DNA of 64,000 nucleotides. It comes from Kaistia algarum (GTDB lineage: Bacteria; Pseudomonadota; Alphaproteobacteria; Rhizobiales; Kaistiaceae). The stretch is taken from NCBI RefSeq assembly GCF_026343945.1, contig NZ_JAPKNJ010000003.1, forward strand, positions 248,001 through 312,000, written 5' to 3'. The translations under genes were made by a program, and so were the position numbers. The notes beneath the pieces are model-generated. The model was not told the DNA's origin and did no database searches. It saw only the letters and a program-made list of their open reading frames with translations. Below are positions 34,942 to 43,988 of the stretch, one piece after another; within the stretch, counting starts at the first letter, position 1, and every line of letters starts with the position of its first letter.

Positions 34942-36305
34942 AGCGTCGCACCTTTCTGCAGATCGCCGCTGCGTCGGCCATCGTTCCCATCCTGCCGGCT
35001 CGGGCCGCCGACGATCTTCGGCCGCTGGCCGGACAGGCGTTCCTCTACACCTACCCGATGGTGAAGAACTATCTGAGCCTCTACCAGTATGCCCTTGAGC
35101 CGGGTGGCAGCCAGTACAAGGGGCCGCTCAATACGCTGAACAACGTTGCCCGCGTCTTCACGCCGGCCGATACGGGCGTCATCACGCCGAATTCCGACAC
35201 GCCCTATTCGTTCCTGGTCATGGACCTGAGGGCCGAACCGCTCGTCGTGACGCTGCCGGCGATCGAGCCCGGCCGCTATTATTCCATGCAACTCGTCGAT
35301 CTCTATACGCAGAACGTCGCTTATCTCGGCACCCGGGTCGATGGGAATGGCGGTGGCGACTTCCTGATTGCAGGACCGAGCTGGCAGGGAGAGGCGCCGA
35401 AGGGCGTCAAGCGCGTGGTTCGTCTCCCCACCGATCTCGGCCTCGGATTGATCCGGACGCAGCTTTTCGGTCCGGCCGACATCGAGCAGGTCAAGGCCAT
35501 TCAGGCCGGCTACAAGGTGCAGCCGCTTTCAGCCTATGCCGGTACGCTGGCGCCGGCCGCCGCGCCGGCGGTCGCCTGGCCGCCGATCTCCGACGAAGCC
35601 ATGGGCAAGGATTTCTGGGCTCTTGCCGATTTCCTGCTGCAGTTCGCGCCGCCGCAGCCGTGGGAACAGGAGATGCGCACAGGCTTCGGCAAGCTCGGCC
35701 TCGGGGCCGGTACGACCTGGCCGCCGAAGAACTTGGCGCCGGAAACGGTCGCAATGATGAACGACGCCGCCAAGTCCGGAACGGAGGAGTTGCGTCAAGA
35801 CGTCTTGAAACTCACCTCGTCCGACGGGCTCTTCGGCACGCCGGAGGAAATGAAGGGCAAGTACCTTGAGCGCGCATTGGGCGCCCTCGGCGGCATCTAT
35901 GGCAATTCCTCCGAGGAGGCTCTCTATCCTGTCTATAACGTCGACGGTAACGGGAACGTCCTCGATGCGACCCAGCACAACTATGCACTGCGATTTACCA
36001 AGGATACGCTTCCACCCGTGAACGCCTTCTGGTCGATCACGATGTATGACGGCGTGACGCAGTTTCTGGTCGAAAACCCGCTTCACCGCTACCTGATCAA
36101 TTCGTCGATGCTCCCGGATCTGAAGCCGAATGAGCAGGGCGAGATCGTCATCTATCTCCAGCGCGAGAGCCCGGGGCCGGAACTCGAATCAAACTGGCTG
36201 CCGGCACCGAACGGGCGAATGTCCGTGGTTATGAGGCTCTACCTTCCCAAGCCGGAAGCGCTCGACGGCCGATGGAAGCAGCCGCCGATCGAAATACGGT
36301 CGTGA
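34938..36305 (+). CDS. Exported DUF1254/DUF1214 domain protein, longer paralogue
   Basis: Protein of 455 residues with an export signal carrying paired basic residues (MKRRTFLQIAAASAIVPIL), possibly Tat-dependent. DUF1254 covers about residues 30-170 (VITPNSDTPYSFLVMDLRAE) and DUF1214 about 330-450 (VNAFWSITMYDG, then PLHRYLINSSM). It is translationally coupled to the shorter paralogue, so the two may act together in the periplasm. Function unknown. Confidence 0.87.
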   Translation: MKRRTFLQIAAASAIVPILPARAADDLRPLAGQAFLYTYPMVKNYLSLYQYALEPGGSQYKGPLNTLNNVARVFTPADTGVITPNSDTPYSFLVMDLRAEPLVVTLPAIEPGRYYSMQLVDLYTQNVAYLGTRVDGNGGGDFLIAGPSWQGEAPKGVKRVVRLPTDLGLGLIRTQLFGPADIEQVKAIQAGYKVQPLSAYAGTLAPAAAPAVAWPPISDEAMGKDFWALADFLLQFAPPQPWEQEMRTGFGKLGLGAGTTWPPKNLAPETVAMMNDAAKSGTEELRQDVLKLTSSDGLFGTPEEMKGKYLERALGALGGIYGNSSEEALYPVYNVDGNGNVLDATQHNYALRFTKDTLPPVNAFWSITMYDGVTQFLVENPLHRYLINSSMLPDLKPNEQGEIVIYLQRESPGPELESNWLPAPNGRMSVVMRLYLPKPEALDGRWKQPPIEIRS

Positions 36306-36422
36306 GGTACGCAGGCCCGGAAGTTCTGTAAGGCGGTTCGACGTCACCACCGCCTTGACGGTCCCGAGAACGGTCTTTTGAGGATACGGGCTCACAGCCA
36401 ATGCCTTTGGACCAAGTTTGAT

Positions 36423-36456
36423 CATCGGCGAGCAGAAGACATCCTGCTCGCCGATG
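36423..36456 (+). terminator. 13-bp perfect hairpin (repeat copy B)
   Basis: CATCGGCGAGCAG (36423-36435) pairs perfectly with CTGCTCGCCGATG (36444-36456) around the eight-base loop aagacatc. Compared with copy A, two positions in each arm differ, and both changes keep pairing (C-G to T-A and G-C to A-T). It lies 117 bases after the DUF1254 gene stop. Confidence 0.6.
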
Positions 36457-36474
36457 CGTAGGGCTGGCACCGCC

Positions 36475-36650
36475 ATGATGAGGGGGAGATGATGGGCCGG
36501 CGGTGCAGCCGTTCTGCCGTCGCCGAACGCTTGACAGCGGGGCTCACCGCCATCGCCGCGCGTTCCTCGCCGATGCGGCCGCGATCGCGGCGATGTCAGG
36601 ATTGGGCGTGTGCGCGCAGGCGGCCGCCAGCGCCGCCGAACGGAACCAGA
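36475..36650 (+). pseudogene. Relic 5' leader of a Tat-exported amidohydrolase (copy B)
   Basis: The frame opens at an ATG at 36477 or 36490 and reads RRCSRSAVAERLTAGLT, matching the amidohydrolase leader at 40951 (RWCNRSAVAERLTAGLT). One missing base in caccgccatcgc shifts the frame; restoring it gives NRRAFLADAAAIAAMSGLG, a good Tat signal. The sequence ends after CAQAAASAAERN and runs into the end of the opposing DoxX gene. No hydrolase body remains. Confidence 0.7.
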
Positions 36651-36687
36651 TCCGGTTGGCGCCCCTGCAGATTCCCGGTCTTCGCGG

Positions 36688-37125
36688 TCAAACGCGAGGT
36701 GCGATCGGTAGCTTGCGGGTCCGGCCCCAGACCACAAAAGCAGCGATGGCCAGCGCGATCACATTCATCGGCAGAACTTCGGTCTCGCCGCGGTAGATGT
36801 GAAAGCCGATCGCCAGGACCTGAATGGCGACGAAACCGAGGGCCGCGAGCGGCGTGAGGGAGGGCTTGATGCGGGTCAGAGCCGGAAGAAGGATGCCGAT
36901 CGCGCCGGCAAGCTCGGAAATGCCGATGAAGCGCAGCAGCAGGACCGGGATCTCGGTGGCATAGTTCAAGCCCATCGCCGGCAACGCTTCCGGGGGCATG
37001 AAGGTCTTCAGAACGCCAGAAAATCCATAGAAGACCGCAAGCAGGACCTGAGCGGTCCATAGACCGCTCTGCCATCCGAGTTGACGGGGCTTCGGCGAAG
37101 CCGTTCGATTCGCTACATTTGACAT
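36688..37125 (-). CDS. DoxX family membrane protein
   Basis: Membrane protein of 145 residues with four hydrophobic segments (LLAVFYGFSGVLKTF, LLRFIGISELAGAIGILLP, LAALGFVAIQVLAIGF, VIALAIAAFVVWG). DoxX-like proteins are often linked to redox or thiol stress and are found with pirins and quinone reductases, as here. AAGGAAG precedes the ATG at 37125. Confidence 0.87.
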   Translation of the reverse strand: MSNVANRTASPKPRQLGWQSGLWTAQVLLAVFYGFSGVLKTFMPPEALPAMGLNYATEIPVLLLRFIGISELAGAIGILLPALTRIKPSLTPLAALGFVAIQVLAIGFHIYRGETEVLPMNVIALAIAAFVVWGRTRKLPIAPRV

Positions 37126-37394
37126 GTTTTCTTCCTTTGATGCCCTGATTGATAGGGTTGAGGCGGGAGTATTGGACGCACCGCCCAATCCTCTTGCCCG
37201 AGTGGTGTCGCTTGTCTCGAAAACATCCCTGCCAGGATGCGCGGCAGGTTCAGGACGTCAGCCTTCGGGGGGGCGACACACGGACGAGACCGTGTCGGGC
37301 GCCCTCGGAAGCCCAGGAAGGATCGCTGACGGGCTTCCTGACGATCGAAGCATCCGACCGGCGCGCCAAAGGCGCGCCGGCAAGAAGGACCACT

Positions 37395-38051
37395 TTAGTA
37401 GGCAACGCCGATCTGCGCCCTGTGGCGGGTCGGGGTCTCGATCTCGTCGAGGACGGCGCGGGCATAGTCGATGCCACTGATCGTCGATTTGCCGTTCTCG
37501 TCGAACAGGGCGACCTCGTCGCCGATCCGGTAGCGGCCGAGATCCTCGCCTGGCTGCCAGGCCGAGAATTCCATGCCGGGCGAGACGAACAGCCAGTCGA
37601 CGCCCGTCGTGTCGGCCAGCAGGTTGTTGAGAACGTCGAGGTTCTCCATCGCCTCGGCGACGACCTCGGCCGGAACCTCCGGCGGGAAGCTTTCACCCTC
37701 CAGCATGCGCGGGGCGCCGGCCGTGCGCCGCAGGCAGGAGAACCCGCCGACCAGAACGAGCCGTGCGCCGGCGTCGGCCGCCTGCTTGGTGAGGTCGGCG
37801 TAGACCTTGGCGAGCGCGCCCCTGTTGGCGCCGCGCGGCGAGAACGCGCCGACGATGACATCGGCCTCAGTGATCGAGGCGCCGGCACCTTCGACGCCGG
37901 AGGTCACATAGGTGACGCCCGGAATCGGTTCGGCGGGAGCCGACCGGCTGACCGAGGTCACACTATGGCCGCGCTTCGCGGCTTCGCGCGCGATCGCCGA
38001 GCCGGCATAGCCGGTCCCGCCGATGACGGTGATCTTCTTGGGTGCAGTCAT
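37395..38051 (-). CDS. NAD(P)-binding atypical SDR (NmrA-like)
   Basis: Rossmann-fold protein of 218 residues with the atypical SDR cofactor motif VIGGTGYAGSAIA and the family segments LVLVGG and WLFVSPGMEFSAW. There is no YxxxK triad, so it may be a redox sensor or an atypical reductase rather than a classical dehydrogenase. It is downstream of pirin on the same strand with a 69-base gap. Confidence 0.87.
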   Translation of the reverse strand: MTAPKKITVIGGTGYAGSAIAREAAKRGHSVTSVSRSAPAEPIPGVTYVTSGVEGAGASITEADVIVGAFSPRGANRGALAKVYADLTKQAADAGARLVLVGGFSCLRRTAGAPRMLEGESFPPEVPAEVVAEAMENLDVLNNLLADTTGVDWLFVSPGMEFSAWQPGEDLGRYRIGDEVALFDENGKSTISGIDYARAVLDEIETPTRHRAQIGVAY

Positions 38052-38120
38052 GACTGATACTCCTGTTTCTGATTTTTCTTTCGGCCGTTCGCTCGGCCGG
38101 GCTTGTGGCACCGGGGCGCG

Positions 38121-38963
38121 CTAGACCGCCTCGAGCAGGCCCATCTGGCCCGACCGGAAGCGCTGGTAGGCCGCGCGAATGCCGGCCGCGTCGTTCATGA
38201 TGAACGGGCCCTCTGCCACGACCGGCTCATCAAGCGCCGGCCCGGACAGCAGCAGGGCATGCGCGACCCCTCCGGCGGCGCTGAGGCGCACCTCTCCCGT
38301 GCCGGAGAGCGCAATCGCGGTCTCCGCCGACAGCCGCTGCACCTTGTCGTTCACCGTGACGTCGAGCGGGCCATCGAGCACATAGACGACGCTGTTTTCG
38401 CCACTGGCGAGGGGATAGGCGACGTTTCCGACCAGGAACGCGTCGAGGATGCTGTACGGCTCTACCGGCTCGATCGGAGAACGGACATTCCCGAAGCCGC
38501 CGACGAGAACGCGGATGCGGTCACCTGCCTCATTCCGCCATTCCGGAACCTGGCCGGGTAGCATGTACATCGTCTTCGGGGCTGCGAGCTTGTTGCGTAT
38601 GCTGAGATTGACGTAGATCTGCGCCCCGTGCAGCTCGGCGCCGCGCGCGGCCGGAACTTCCTGATGCTGCGCGCCGCGTCCCGCCTGCAGCCAGACAATG
38701 CCGCCGGGGCCAATCTCGAGGTCGTTGCCGAGCGAGTCACGGCTGCGCAACGCGACGCCGGAATCCTCGAACACATAGGTGATGGCCGAGAAGCCGGCAT
38801 GGGGATGCGGCCCGAAGGGCTGGCCGGAAACGCGGAAATTATCGAGCAGCGCAAGCGGCGACGCGAGGCCGCCCAGTTGTGCGAGATCGATGGTGTTGAC
38901 GGAGAATATGCCGCCACCGCTGTGGCGGCGCGCTTGGACAATGTCGGACACATGCGTGGCCAT
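38121..38963 (-). CDS. Pirin family protein
   Basis: Bicupin of 280 residues. The N-terminal cupin has the pirin metal motif GPHPHAGFSAITYVFE and GIVWLQAGRGAQHQE. Bacterial pirins act as quercetinase-like dioxygenases or as redox-sensing regulators. It is divergent from a LysR gene, and a candidate LysR box lies in the 94-base gap; the same box precedes the FMN reductase. Confidence 0.9.
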   Translation of the reverse strand: MATHVSDIVQARRHSGGGIFSVNTIDLAQLGGLASPLALLDNFRVSGQPFGPHPHAGFSAITYVFEDSGVALRSRDSLGNDLEIGPGGIVWLQAGRGAQHQEVPAARGAELHGAQIYVNLSIRNKLAAPKTMYMLPGQVPEWRNEAGDRIRVLVGGFGNVRSPIEPVEPYSILDAFLVGNVAYPLASGENSVVYVLDGPLDVTVNDKVQRLSAETAIALSGTGEVRLSAAGGVAHALLLSGPALDEPVVAEGPFIMNDAAGIRAAYQRFRSGQMGLLEAV

Positions 38964-39027
38964 GGGTTCACCTCAGTTTTGTGAGGCCCTTATCCGTCAT
39001 TGCTGACCATCGGCCAATCCTATATGT

Positions 39028-39043
39028 TTCGATATCATGTATC
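39028..39043. promoter_or_regulatory. Candidate LysR box shared with the FMN reductase promoter (copy 1)
   Basis: TTCGATATCATGTATC lies between pirin and the divergent LysR gene, 15 bases before the LysR ATG. Its GATA-N5-TATC symmetry matches the site at 40724-40739 at 13 of 16 positions. Both lie in promoter regions flanking the LysR gene. Confidence 0.5.
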
Positions 39044-39057
39044 TGGATTTTCATTAG

Positions 39058-39957
39058 ATGATCGACGGCTTCTCCCTTGATCAGCTTCGAACCTTCGTGG
39101 CCGCGGCCGATAGCGGGAGCTTTTCCGCAGCCGGGCGGCAACTCGGCAGGGCGCAGTCGGTCGTCAGCCAGACGATCGCCAACCTCGAAAGCCTGATCGG
39201 CGTCACGCTGTTCGACCGAAGTGCCCGCTATCCGGTGCTGACGAAGCAGGGTCGGGCGCTGCTCGAACAGGCCCGCGCCGTCACAAGCGCGATGGATCAG
39301 TTCAAGGCGCGGGCGCGAGGATTGTCTGACGGTCTCGAGCCCGAGCTCAGCGTCGTGATCAACGTCCTGTTTCCGACCCGCGTGCTGACGGCGGCCGTCG
39401 CCGGCTTCCAGATGCGCTTTCCGGACACGCCGCTGCGCATTTCCGTCGAGGGGCTGGGCGCTGTTCTCGAGCTGGTGCTCGATGGGACCTGTGCCTTCGG
39501 TATTCGCGGGCCGATCGGCGGCGCGCACCCGGATCTCAGCAGCGAATACCTGCTGCAGGTCGGCTACCAGATGGTCGCCGCACCCAGCCATCCGCTGGCG
39601 CACTGTCGCGGACCGATCCCGACCAAGACGCTCGGGCAGTATGTGCAGCTGGTCCTGTCGGACCGCTCCAAGCTGACAGAGGACAAGGATTTTCGCGTTT
39701 TCGCACCCAAGACCTGGCGGCTCTACGACCTTGGCGCCAAGCACGCTTTGCTGAAGGCAGGGCTCGGCTGGGGCGGCATGCCGGTCGAGATCATTCGCGA
39801 GGACCTCGACCGTGGCCTGCTGGTTCCGCTGGAGATCGCCGACATGACGATAGCCACGACGATCACCATGTCGGCGATCTACCGCGCGGACGCGCCGCCC
39901 GGGCCGGCCGGCCGCGGCCTGATCGAAGAGCTGGTCAAGGCGTCGTCAAAGGTTTGA
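39058..39957 (+). CDS. LysR family transcriptional regulator
   Basis: Regulator of 299 residues with helix-turn-helix SFSAAGRQLGRAQSVVSQTI and a C-terminal sensor domain. It is divergent from pirin and convergent with the FMN reductase gene. The shared GATA-N5-TATC boxes suggest that it controls pirin with its downstream redox genes, its own promoter and the reductase. Confidence 0.92.
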   Translation: MIDGFSLDQLRTFVAAADSGSFSAAGRQLGRAQSVVSQTIANLESLIGVTLFDRSARYPVLTKQGRALLEQARAVTSAMDQFKARARGLSDGLEPELSVVINVLFPTRVLTAAVAGFQMRFPDTPLRISVEGLGAVLELVLDGTCAFGIRGPIGGAHPDLSSEYLLQVGYQMVAAPSHPLAHCRGPIPTKTLGQYVQLVLSDRSKLTEDKDFRVFAPKTWRLYDLGAKHALLKAGLGWGGMPVEIIREDLDRGLLVPLEIADMTIATTITMSAIYRADAPPGPAGRGLIEELVKASSKV

Positions 39958-40062
39958 GCGGCGTCGGATCGCTGCCCGTTTCGGCTTGGCACTGGTTTAC
40001 GGAATCGAGCGAGCCGACCGCCCGGGATCGGGCGATCGGCGCTTGCGAGGAAGGCGATGGCC

Positions 40063-40659
40063 TCAACCGGCCTTGGCTGCCTCGGCGGCACGCTGCGCCC
40101 TGGTCGCCTCGGTCCACCAAAGCAGATTCTCGAACAGCTCGGGCGTGAAGCGCTCGTACTGGGGCAGCACGTCGTCCCAGGTCTTCTGGCCCAACATGAT
40201 GGCCATGAAGTCGCCGCCGCCGATATGAACCGCCTGCCGCACATTGGCGGTCTGCAGTTCCACCAGGATCATGCGCAGATGCTCGACGGCGCGAGCACCG
40301 CCGACCGAGCCGAAGGCCACGAAGGCGGCAGCCTTCTTGATGAACGGCTTCGAGGCCCAGTCCAGGGCGTTCTTCAGGGCGCCCGTGATGGAGTGGTTGT
40401 ATTCCGGCGTCACGAAAATATAGCCGTCGAACTCGGCGAGCTTGGCCTGCCACTTCTGGGCGACCGGATCCGGCGACGGCATCCACAGGTCCGAGGCCGG
40501 CGCGTTGAAGAGCGGCAGGTCATAGTCCGCGAGATCGACCAGTTCGACCTCAAAAGAACCAGTCTTTTCCGCGAGATCTGCGATCCAGCGCGCGGGCTTG
40601 TCTGCATTGCGGGTCGGCCGGGTGCTGCCGATGATGACCGCGATCTTGGGCTTGCTCAT
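40063..40659 (-). CDS. NADPH-dependent FMN reductase family protein
   Basis: Flavodoxin-like reductase of 198 residues. FMN-phosphate loop GSTRPTRNADKPARW and the second flavin contact TPEYNHSITGALKNALDW are intact. Members reduce quinones, chromate or azo dyes using NAD(P)H. Its linkage to pirin, DoxX and LysR suggests a quinone or electrophile response. Confidence 0.9.
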   Translation of the reverse strand: MSKPKIAVIIGSTRPTRNADKPARWIADLAEKTGSFEVELVDLADYDLPLFNAPASDLWMPSPDPVAQKWQAKLAEFDGYIFVTPEYNHSITGALKNALDWASKPFIKKAAAFVAFGSVGGARAVEHLRMILVELQTANVRQAVHIGGGDFMAIMLGQKTWDDVLPQYERFTPELFENLLWWTEATRAQRAAEAAKAG

Positions 40660-40723
40660 GAGATATCTCCTGCGTGGCGCAGGTGATTCACCATGGTTGA
40701 GACTATCCGATAAGCCGATATCG

Positions 40724-40739
40724 TTCGATACAAAGTATC
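40724..40739. promoter_or_regulatory. Candidate LysR box (copy 2) inside a longer inverted repeat
   Basis: TTCGATACAAAGTATC lies 65 bases upstream of the FMN reductase start. It contains a perfect CGATAC-AAA-GTATCG palindrome at 40726-40740. Nearby gatatcg and gatggtatc add further half sites. It matches the pirin/LysR intergenic box at 13 of 16 bases. Confidence 0.5.
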
Positions 40740-40950
40740 GTTGGAAACGATGGTATCTTTGAGCCGGCGAGCGCCGCCGGTTCGGCCATTGGCGCGCTGG
40801 CCACCGACGGTGCCCGCCTCAAAGAGTGACAGGCGAACCCGAGCCGCCTCACTCTCTGCCAGCTCCGCCCCAAGCCGGCCCCCCGCCAGCCACAAGACAT
40901 CCCCCTCGCCAATGCGCTAAGACTAACCCCGCCATCATGAGGGAGAGATC

Positions 40951-42702
40951 ATGTGCCGGTGGTGTAACCGTTCTGCCGTAGCCGAGCGCCTCACAGCGGG
41001 GCTGACGGTCAATCGGCGTGAGTTCCTTGCCTATGCGGCCGCGATCGCGGCGGTGGCGGGGTCGGGTGTGCCGGCCTTTGCGGCCAGCGGCACGGCCGAT
41101 ACCATCTTCCATAACGGCCCGATCTATCCGATGTCGTCGCCGGGCGCGAAGGTCGAGGCTATCGCCGTCGCGTCCGGCAAGATCATCGCCGTCGGCAGCG
41201 AGGCCGAGATCATGGCTCTGCGCGGTTCCGCCACGGAGCTTGTCGACCTTGCGGGCCGCACCTTGCTGCCGGGCCTCATCGATCCGCACAATCACGTCAC
41301 GCTTTCGGCGCTGCTCGCCATGCTGCTCATCGATGTCGGGTTTGCGCGCGTGAAGACCAAGGCGGGCGCGCTGGCCGAGATGAAGGCAGTCGCTGCGAAG
41401 GCGAGGCCCGGCGAATGGCTCGCCTTCGGCTTCTATGACAATCTGCTGCAGGGCGGCGACTTCTCGATGGCGGAGCTCGATGCCGTCGCCCCCGCCAACC
41501 CGCTCTTCCTGCTTTATGTGAACGGCCATGTCGGCTGCGCCAACGCGCTGGCCTTTGAGCGTGCCGGCGTGACCGCGGCGACGGGCGATCTGCCGGGAGG
41601 CGGCTTCTTCGGCCACAGCGCCGACGGCGCGCTCAACGGCATGATCTACAACGAACCGGCGCTGCTCAAATTCGTGGACATCGCCGTTCCCAAGCCGAAG
41701 CCCGAGGACCTCGCCAAGGCCGTTGCCGCCTATGCGGGTCAGGCCGCCGCCGCCGGTCTCACGACGCTGCACGAGCCCGGCACCGTGAAGCCGGAGTGGG
41801 TGGAGATGCTGGCCAAGCTTTCCAACAGCCTGCCGATCCGTTTCAGCGCCAGCTTCAGCACCGATATGGTGGCTGAGAGCAAGGCCTTTGCGTCGCTCGG
41901 CCCTTCCAACATGGCGCGCATCCTTCCCGGCAGCCGGTTCTCGCTCTACGGCATGAAATACTGGGGCGACGGTTCGAACCAGGCTGAGACGGCGGCGCAG
42001 ACGCAGCCTTATCTCGGAACCGACAAGCGCGGCAGTCTCGGCTACACGGCCGCCGAGGCCGTCTCGCTCTGCACCAAGGCGAAGGAAGCGGGCTGGACCA
42101 TCCTCGTCCACAGCCAGGGCGATGCCGCGGTCGACCAGATTCTGGACGCCATCGAAACGGTTTACGGGGCCCATCCGGCGACCGGTCTCAACCGGGTCGA
42201 ACACGCCACGATGGCCCGGCCCGACCAGATCGAGCGGATGAAGCAGCTCGGATGCGAGCCGAGCTTCATGACCGACTTCATCTATCTCTACGGCGCGGAC
42301 TATCGCGACAAGATCTTCGGTGCACCGCGCGCGGAATTCATGGTGCCGGTCGGCGCCGCGGCCAAAGCCGGGATCGGCTATTCGCTCCACACCGATAATC
42401 CCGCTGCCGGCCTGCCGCTCAATCCCCTGCGGCTGGTCGAGACGGCCGTGACGCGGCGCTGCATGACCGACAATTCGGTGCTGGGCGCGGATCTGGCGCT
42501 CACGGTGGACGAGGCGCTGCGCGGCGTCACCGTCCATCCCGCCCGCCAGCTGGGCATGAGCGACAGGATCGGCACGCTGGAGGCGGGCAAGGAGGCGGAC
42601 TTCACCCTCCTCGAAAGCGATCCTTACACCACGGCTCCCGATCAGCTATCCGCCATCAAGGTGAGCGAGACCTGGGTAGCGGGCGCCAGAACAGCGGCCT
42701 GA
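40951..42702 (+). CDS. Tat-exported amidohydrolase (YtcJ-like)
   Basis: Hydrolase of 583 residues. A long leader (RSAVAERLTAGLT, then NRREFLAYAAAIAAVAG ending PAFAA near residue 46) carries a twin-arginine signal. The catalytic part has the metal motif LIDPHNHVTLS, a KYWGDGSN segment, HSQGDAAVDQ and HTDNPA, as in the amidohydrolase_3 group that hydrolyses amides or formamides. Two dead copies of its first 150-170 bases lie at 32896 and 36475. A GAGGGAGAG site precedes the ATG. Substrate unknown; the periplasmic location fits the secreted nitrilase upstream. Confidence 0.87.
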   Translation: MCRWCNRSAVAERLTAGLTVNRREFLAYAAAIAAVAGSGVPAFAASGTADTIFHNGPIYPMSSPGAKVEAIAVASGKIIAVGSEAEIMALRGSATELVDLAGRTLLPGLIDPHNHVTLSALLAMLLIDVGFARVKTKAGALAEMKAVAAKARPGEWLAFGFYDNLLQGGDFSMAELDAVAPANPLFLLYVNGHVGCANALAFERAGVTAATGDLPGGGFFGHSADGALNGMIYNEPALLKFVDIAVPKPKPEDLAKAVAAYAGQAAAAGLTTLHEPGTVKPEWVEMLAKLSNSLPIRFSASFSTDMVAESKAFASLGPSNMARILPGSRFSLYGMKYWGDGSNQAETAAQTQPYLGTDKRGSLGYTAAEAVSLCTKAKEAGWTILVHSQGDAAVDQILDAIETVYGAHPATGLNRVEHATMARPDQIERMKQLGCEPSFMTDFIYLYGADYRDKIFGAPRAEFMVPVGAAAKAGIGYSLHTDNPAAGLPLNPLRLVETAVTRRCMTDNSVLGADLALTVDEALRGVTVHPARQLGMSDRIGTLEAGKEADFTLLESDPYTTAPDQLSAIKVSETWVAGARTAA

Positions 42703-43256
42703 GGCCACGATGGCAACCAAAGCGAAGTAGTGTTCCCGCCATAAGGAAACAGATGCGGTCCCGAGCGTCAGAAGAGCCGTTATTGTCGCGAGGACGTAAG
42801 GCTGCCGTCACCGCAGACATTGTCGGGATCTCGCCGCGGATGGCGAAGGCACACATCAAGAGCGCCATAGGCGCGAAAGTGAGGCCTCAGCTTAAGTCGA
42901 TTCGAATATATAATTTCATCGCAAATTTTTAATACGATCGTGGCCTGATCGGGGTCGATCGAGATCCCGGTACATGTAGATGTACTAAAGTATTATTAAT
43001 GTGCTGATGCCATTTGGTGTGACGGTATGCTTGATTCTTGTTAAAACTATGCCGAATTTACTTGCACTGAACGCCTTGAACGATTGGCTGTAGCCCGTTG
43101 GAGGGAGTCGTGATCTCAGGCCGGGCAGGGCTTGCAGCCCGGCTCAATCGCGGATGCGTGGGGCAAAGAGATCAGCCACCTGATGGCGCAGCCTCGCGCG
43201 TCACCAGCACGAACAGGCGACGCGGCTGCCTGTCCCCGATACTGGCACACCCGCCG
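42703..43256. other. Intergenic stretch with a possible LuxR-type HTH scrap
   Basis: At 42801-42890 the plus strand reads VTADIVGISPRMAKAHIKSA then IGAKVRPQ, which resembles the GISPRTVKAHI helix-turn-helix of LuxR-type regulators; no start or receiver domain is present, so it is at best a fragment. A GTACAT-GTAG-ATGTAC inverted repeat lies at 42970-42985 in locally AT-rich DNA. Both flanking genes end toward this region. Nothing else is recognisable. Confidence 0.35.
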
Positions 43257-43988
43257 TCACATCAGTTCCTGGACCTCTTCCATCGAGGTTCGGTCGGTCG
43301 GCTTGTCAAGCACGACCTTGCCTCTCGCCATGGCGATGATCCGTTCGCATGATGAGAATACATGATGAAGATTATGGCTGATGAAGATGCCGGTGATCAT
43401 CTGTGCCTTCAGCCCGGACACAAACCCCAGTACCTTGGTCGTTTCCTTGACCGACAAATGGTTGGTCGGCTCGTCAAGAATCAGCACCCTCGACTTGAAA
43501 TACATGGCGCGGGCGATCGCGACGCCCTGTCGTTGGCCGCCAGAGAGCTCACCGACGAGTGCATCCGGCGAACGCAGATGCAGATCGACATCGGCAATGG
43601 CCCGGATCGAATCGTGCCGCATCTTGGCCTGGTTCATTAGGCCGATACCGAACAGAGAAAAGCGCAGTGGCTCGCGTCCGATGAACAGGTTGCGGGCGAC
43701 CGACATCGTCGGAACCATAGAGTTATACTGATAGACGGTTTCGATGCCGAGCCGCATCGCCGATTTCGGTGACTTGAGGTCCACCGTCTGGCCGTCGATC
43801 AGAACTTGACCCTGGTCCGGCCGCGTCACGCCCGACAGAATCTTGATGAGCGTCGACTTGCCCGCGCCGTTATCGCCGATGAGACCGACTAGTTCACCTG
43901 GCCGGATGTCGATGTCGACGCCTTTCAGGGCATGCACGCCAGAATACCATTTATGGACATCCCGTATCGCAATGATGGGTTCGGTCAC
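43257..43988 (-). CDS. Sugar ABC transporter ATP-binding protein, single NBD (CUT2 type)
   Basis: ATPase of 243 residues with one nucleotide-binding domain: Walker A GDNGAGKST, signature LSGGQRQGV, Walker [13 protein letters not shown]. Most CUT2 ATPases have two fused domains; the single-domain form resembles those of the fructose (FrcA-type) systems and would act as a homodimer. GTG 43988 overlaps the permease stop (GTGA). Last gene of the minus-strand transport operon. Confidence 0.9.
   Translation of the reverse strand: MTEPIIAIRDVHKWYSGVHALKGVDIDIRPGELVGLIGDNGAGKSTLIKILSGVTRPDQGQVLIDGQTVDLKSPKSAMRLGIETVYQYNSMVPTMSVARNLFIGREPLRFSLFGIGLMNQAKMRHDSIRAIADVDLHLRSPDALVGELSGGQRQGVAIARAMYFKSRVLILDEPTNHLSVKETTKVLGFVSGLKAQMITGIFISHNLHHVFSSCERIIAMARGKVVLDKPTDRTSMEEVQELM

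Noticed and set aside
42801..42890. Functional LuxR-type regulator
   Set aside because: Only about 28 residues resemble the helix-turn-helix; there is no start, no sensor domain and the similarity could be accidental.
42970..42985. GTACAT-GTAG-ATGTAC palindrome as an operator
   Set aside because: Both neighbouring genes end toward this region, so no promoter is expected here; a short palindrome in AT-rich DNA is likely by chance.
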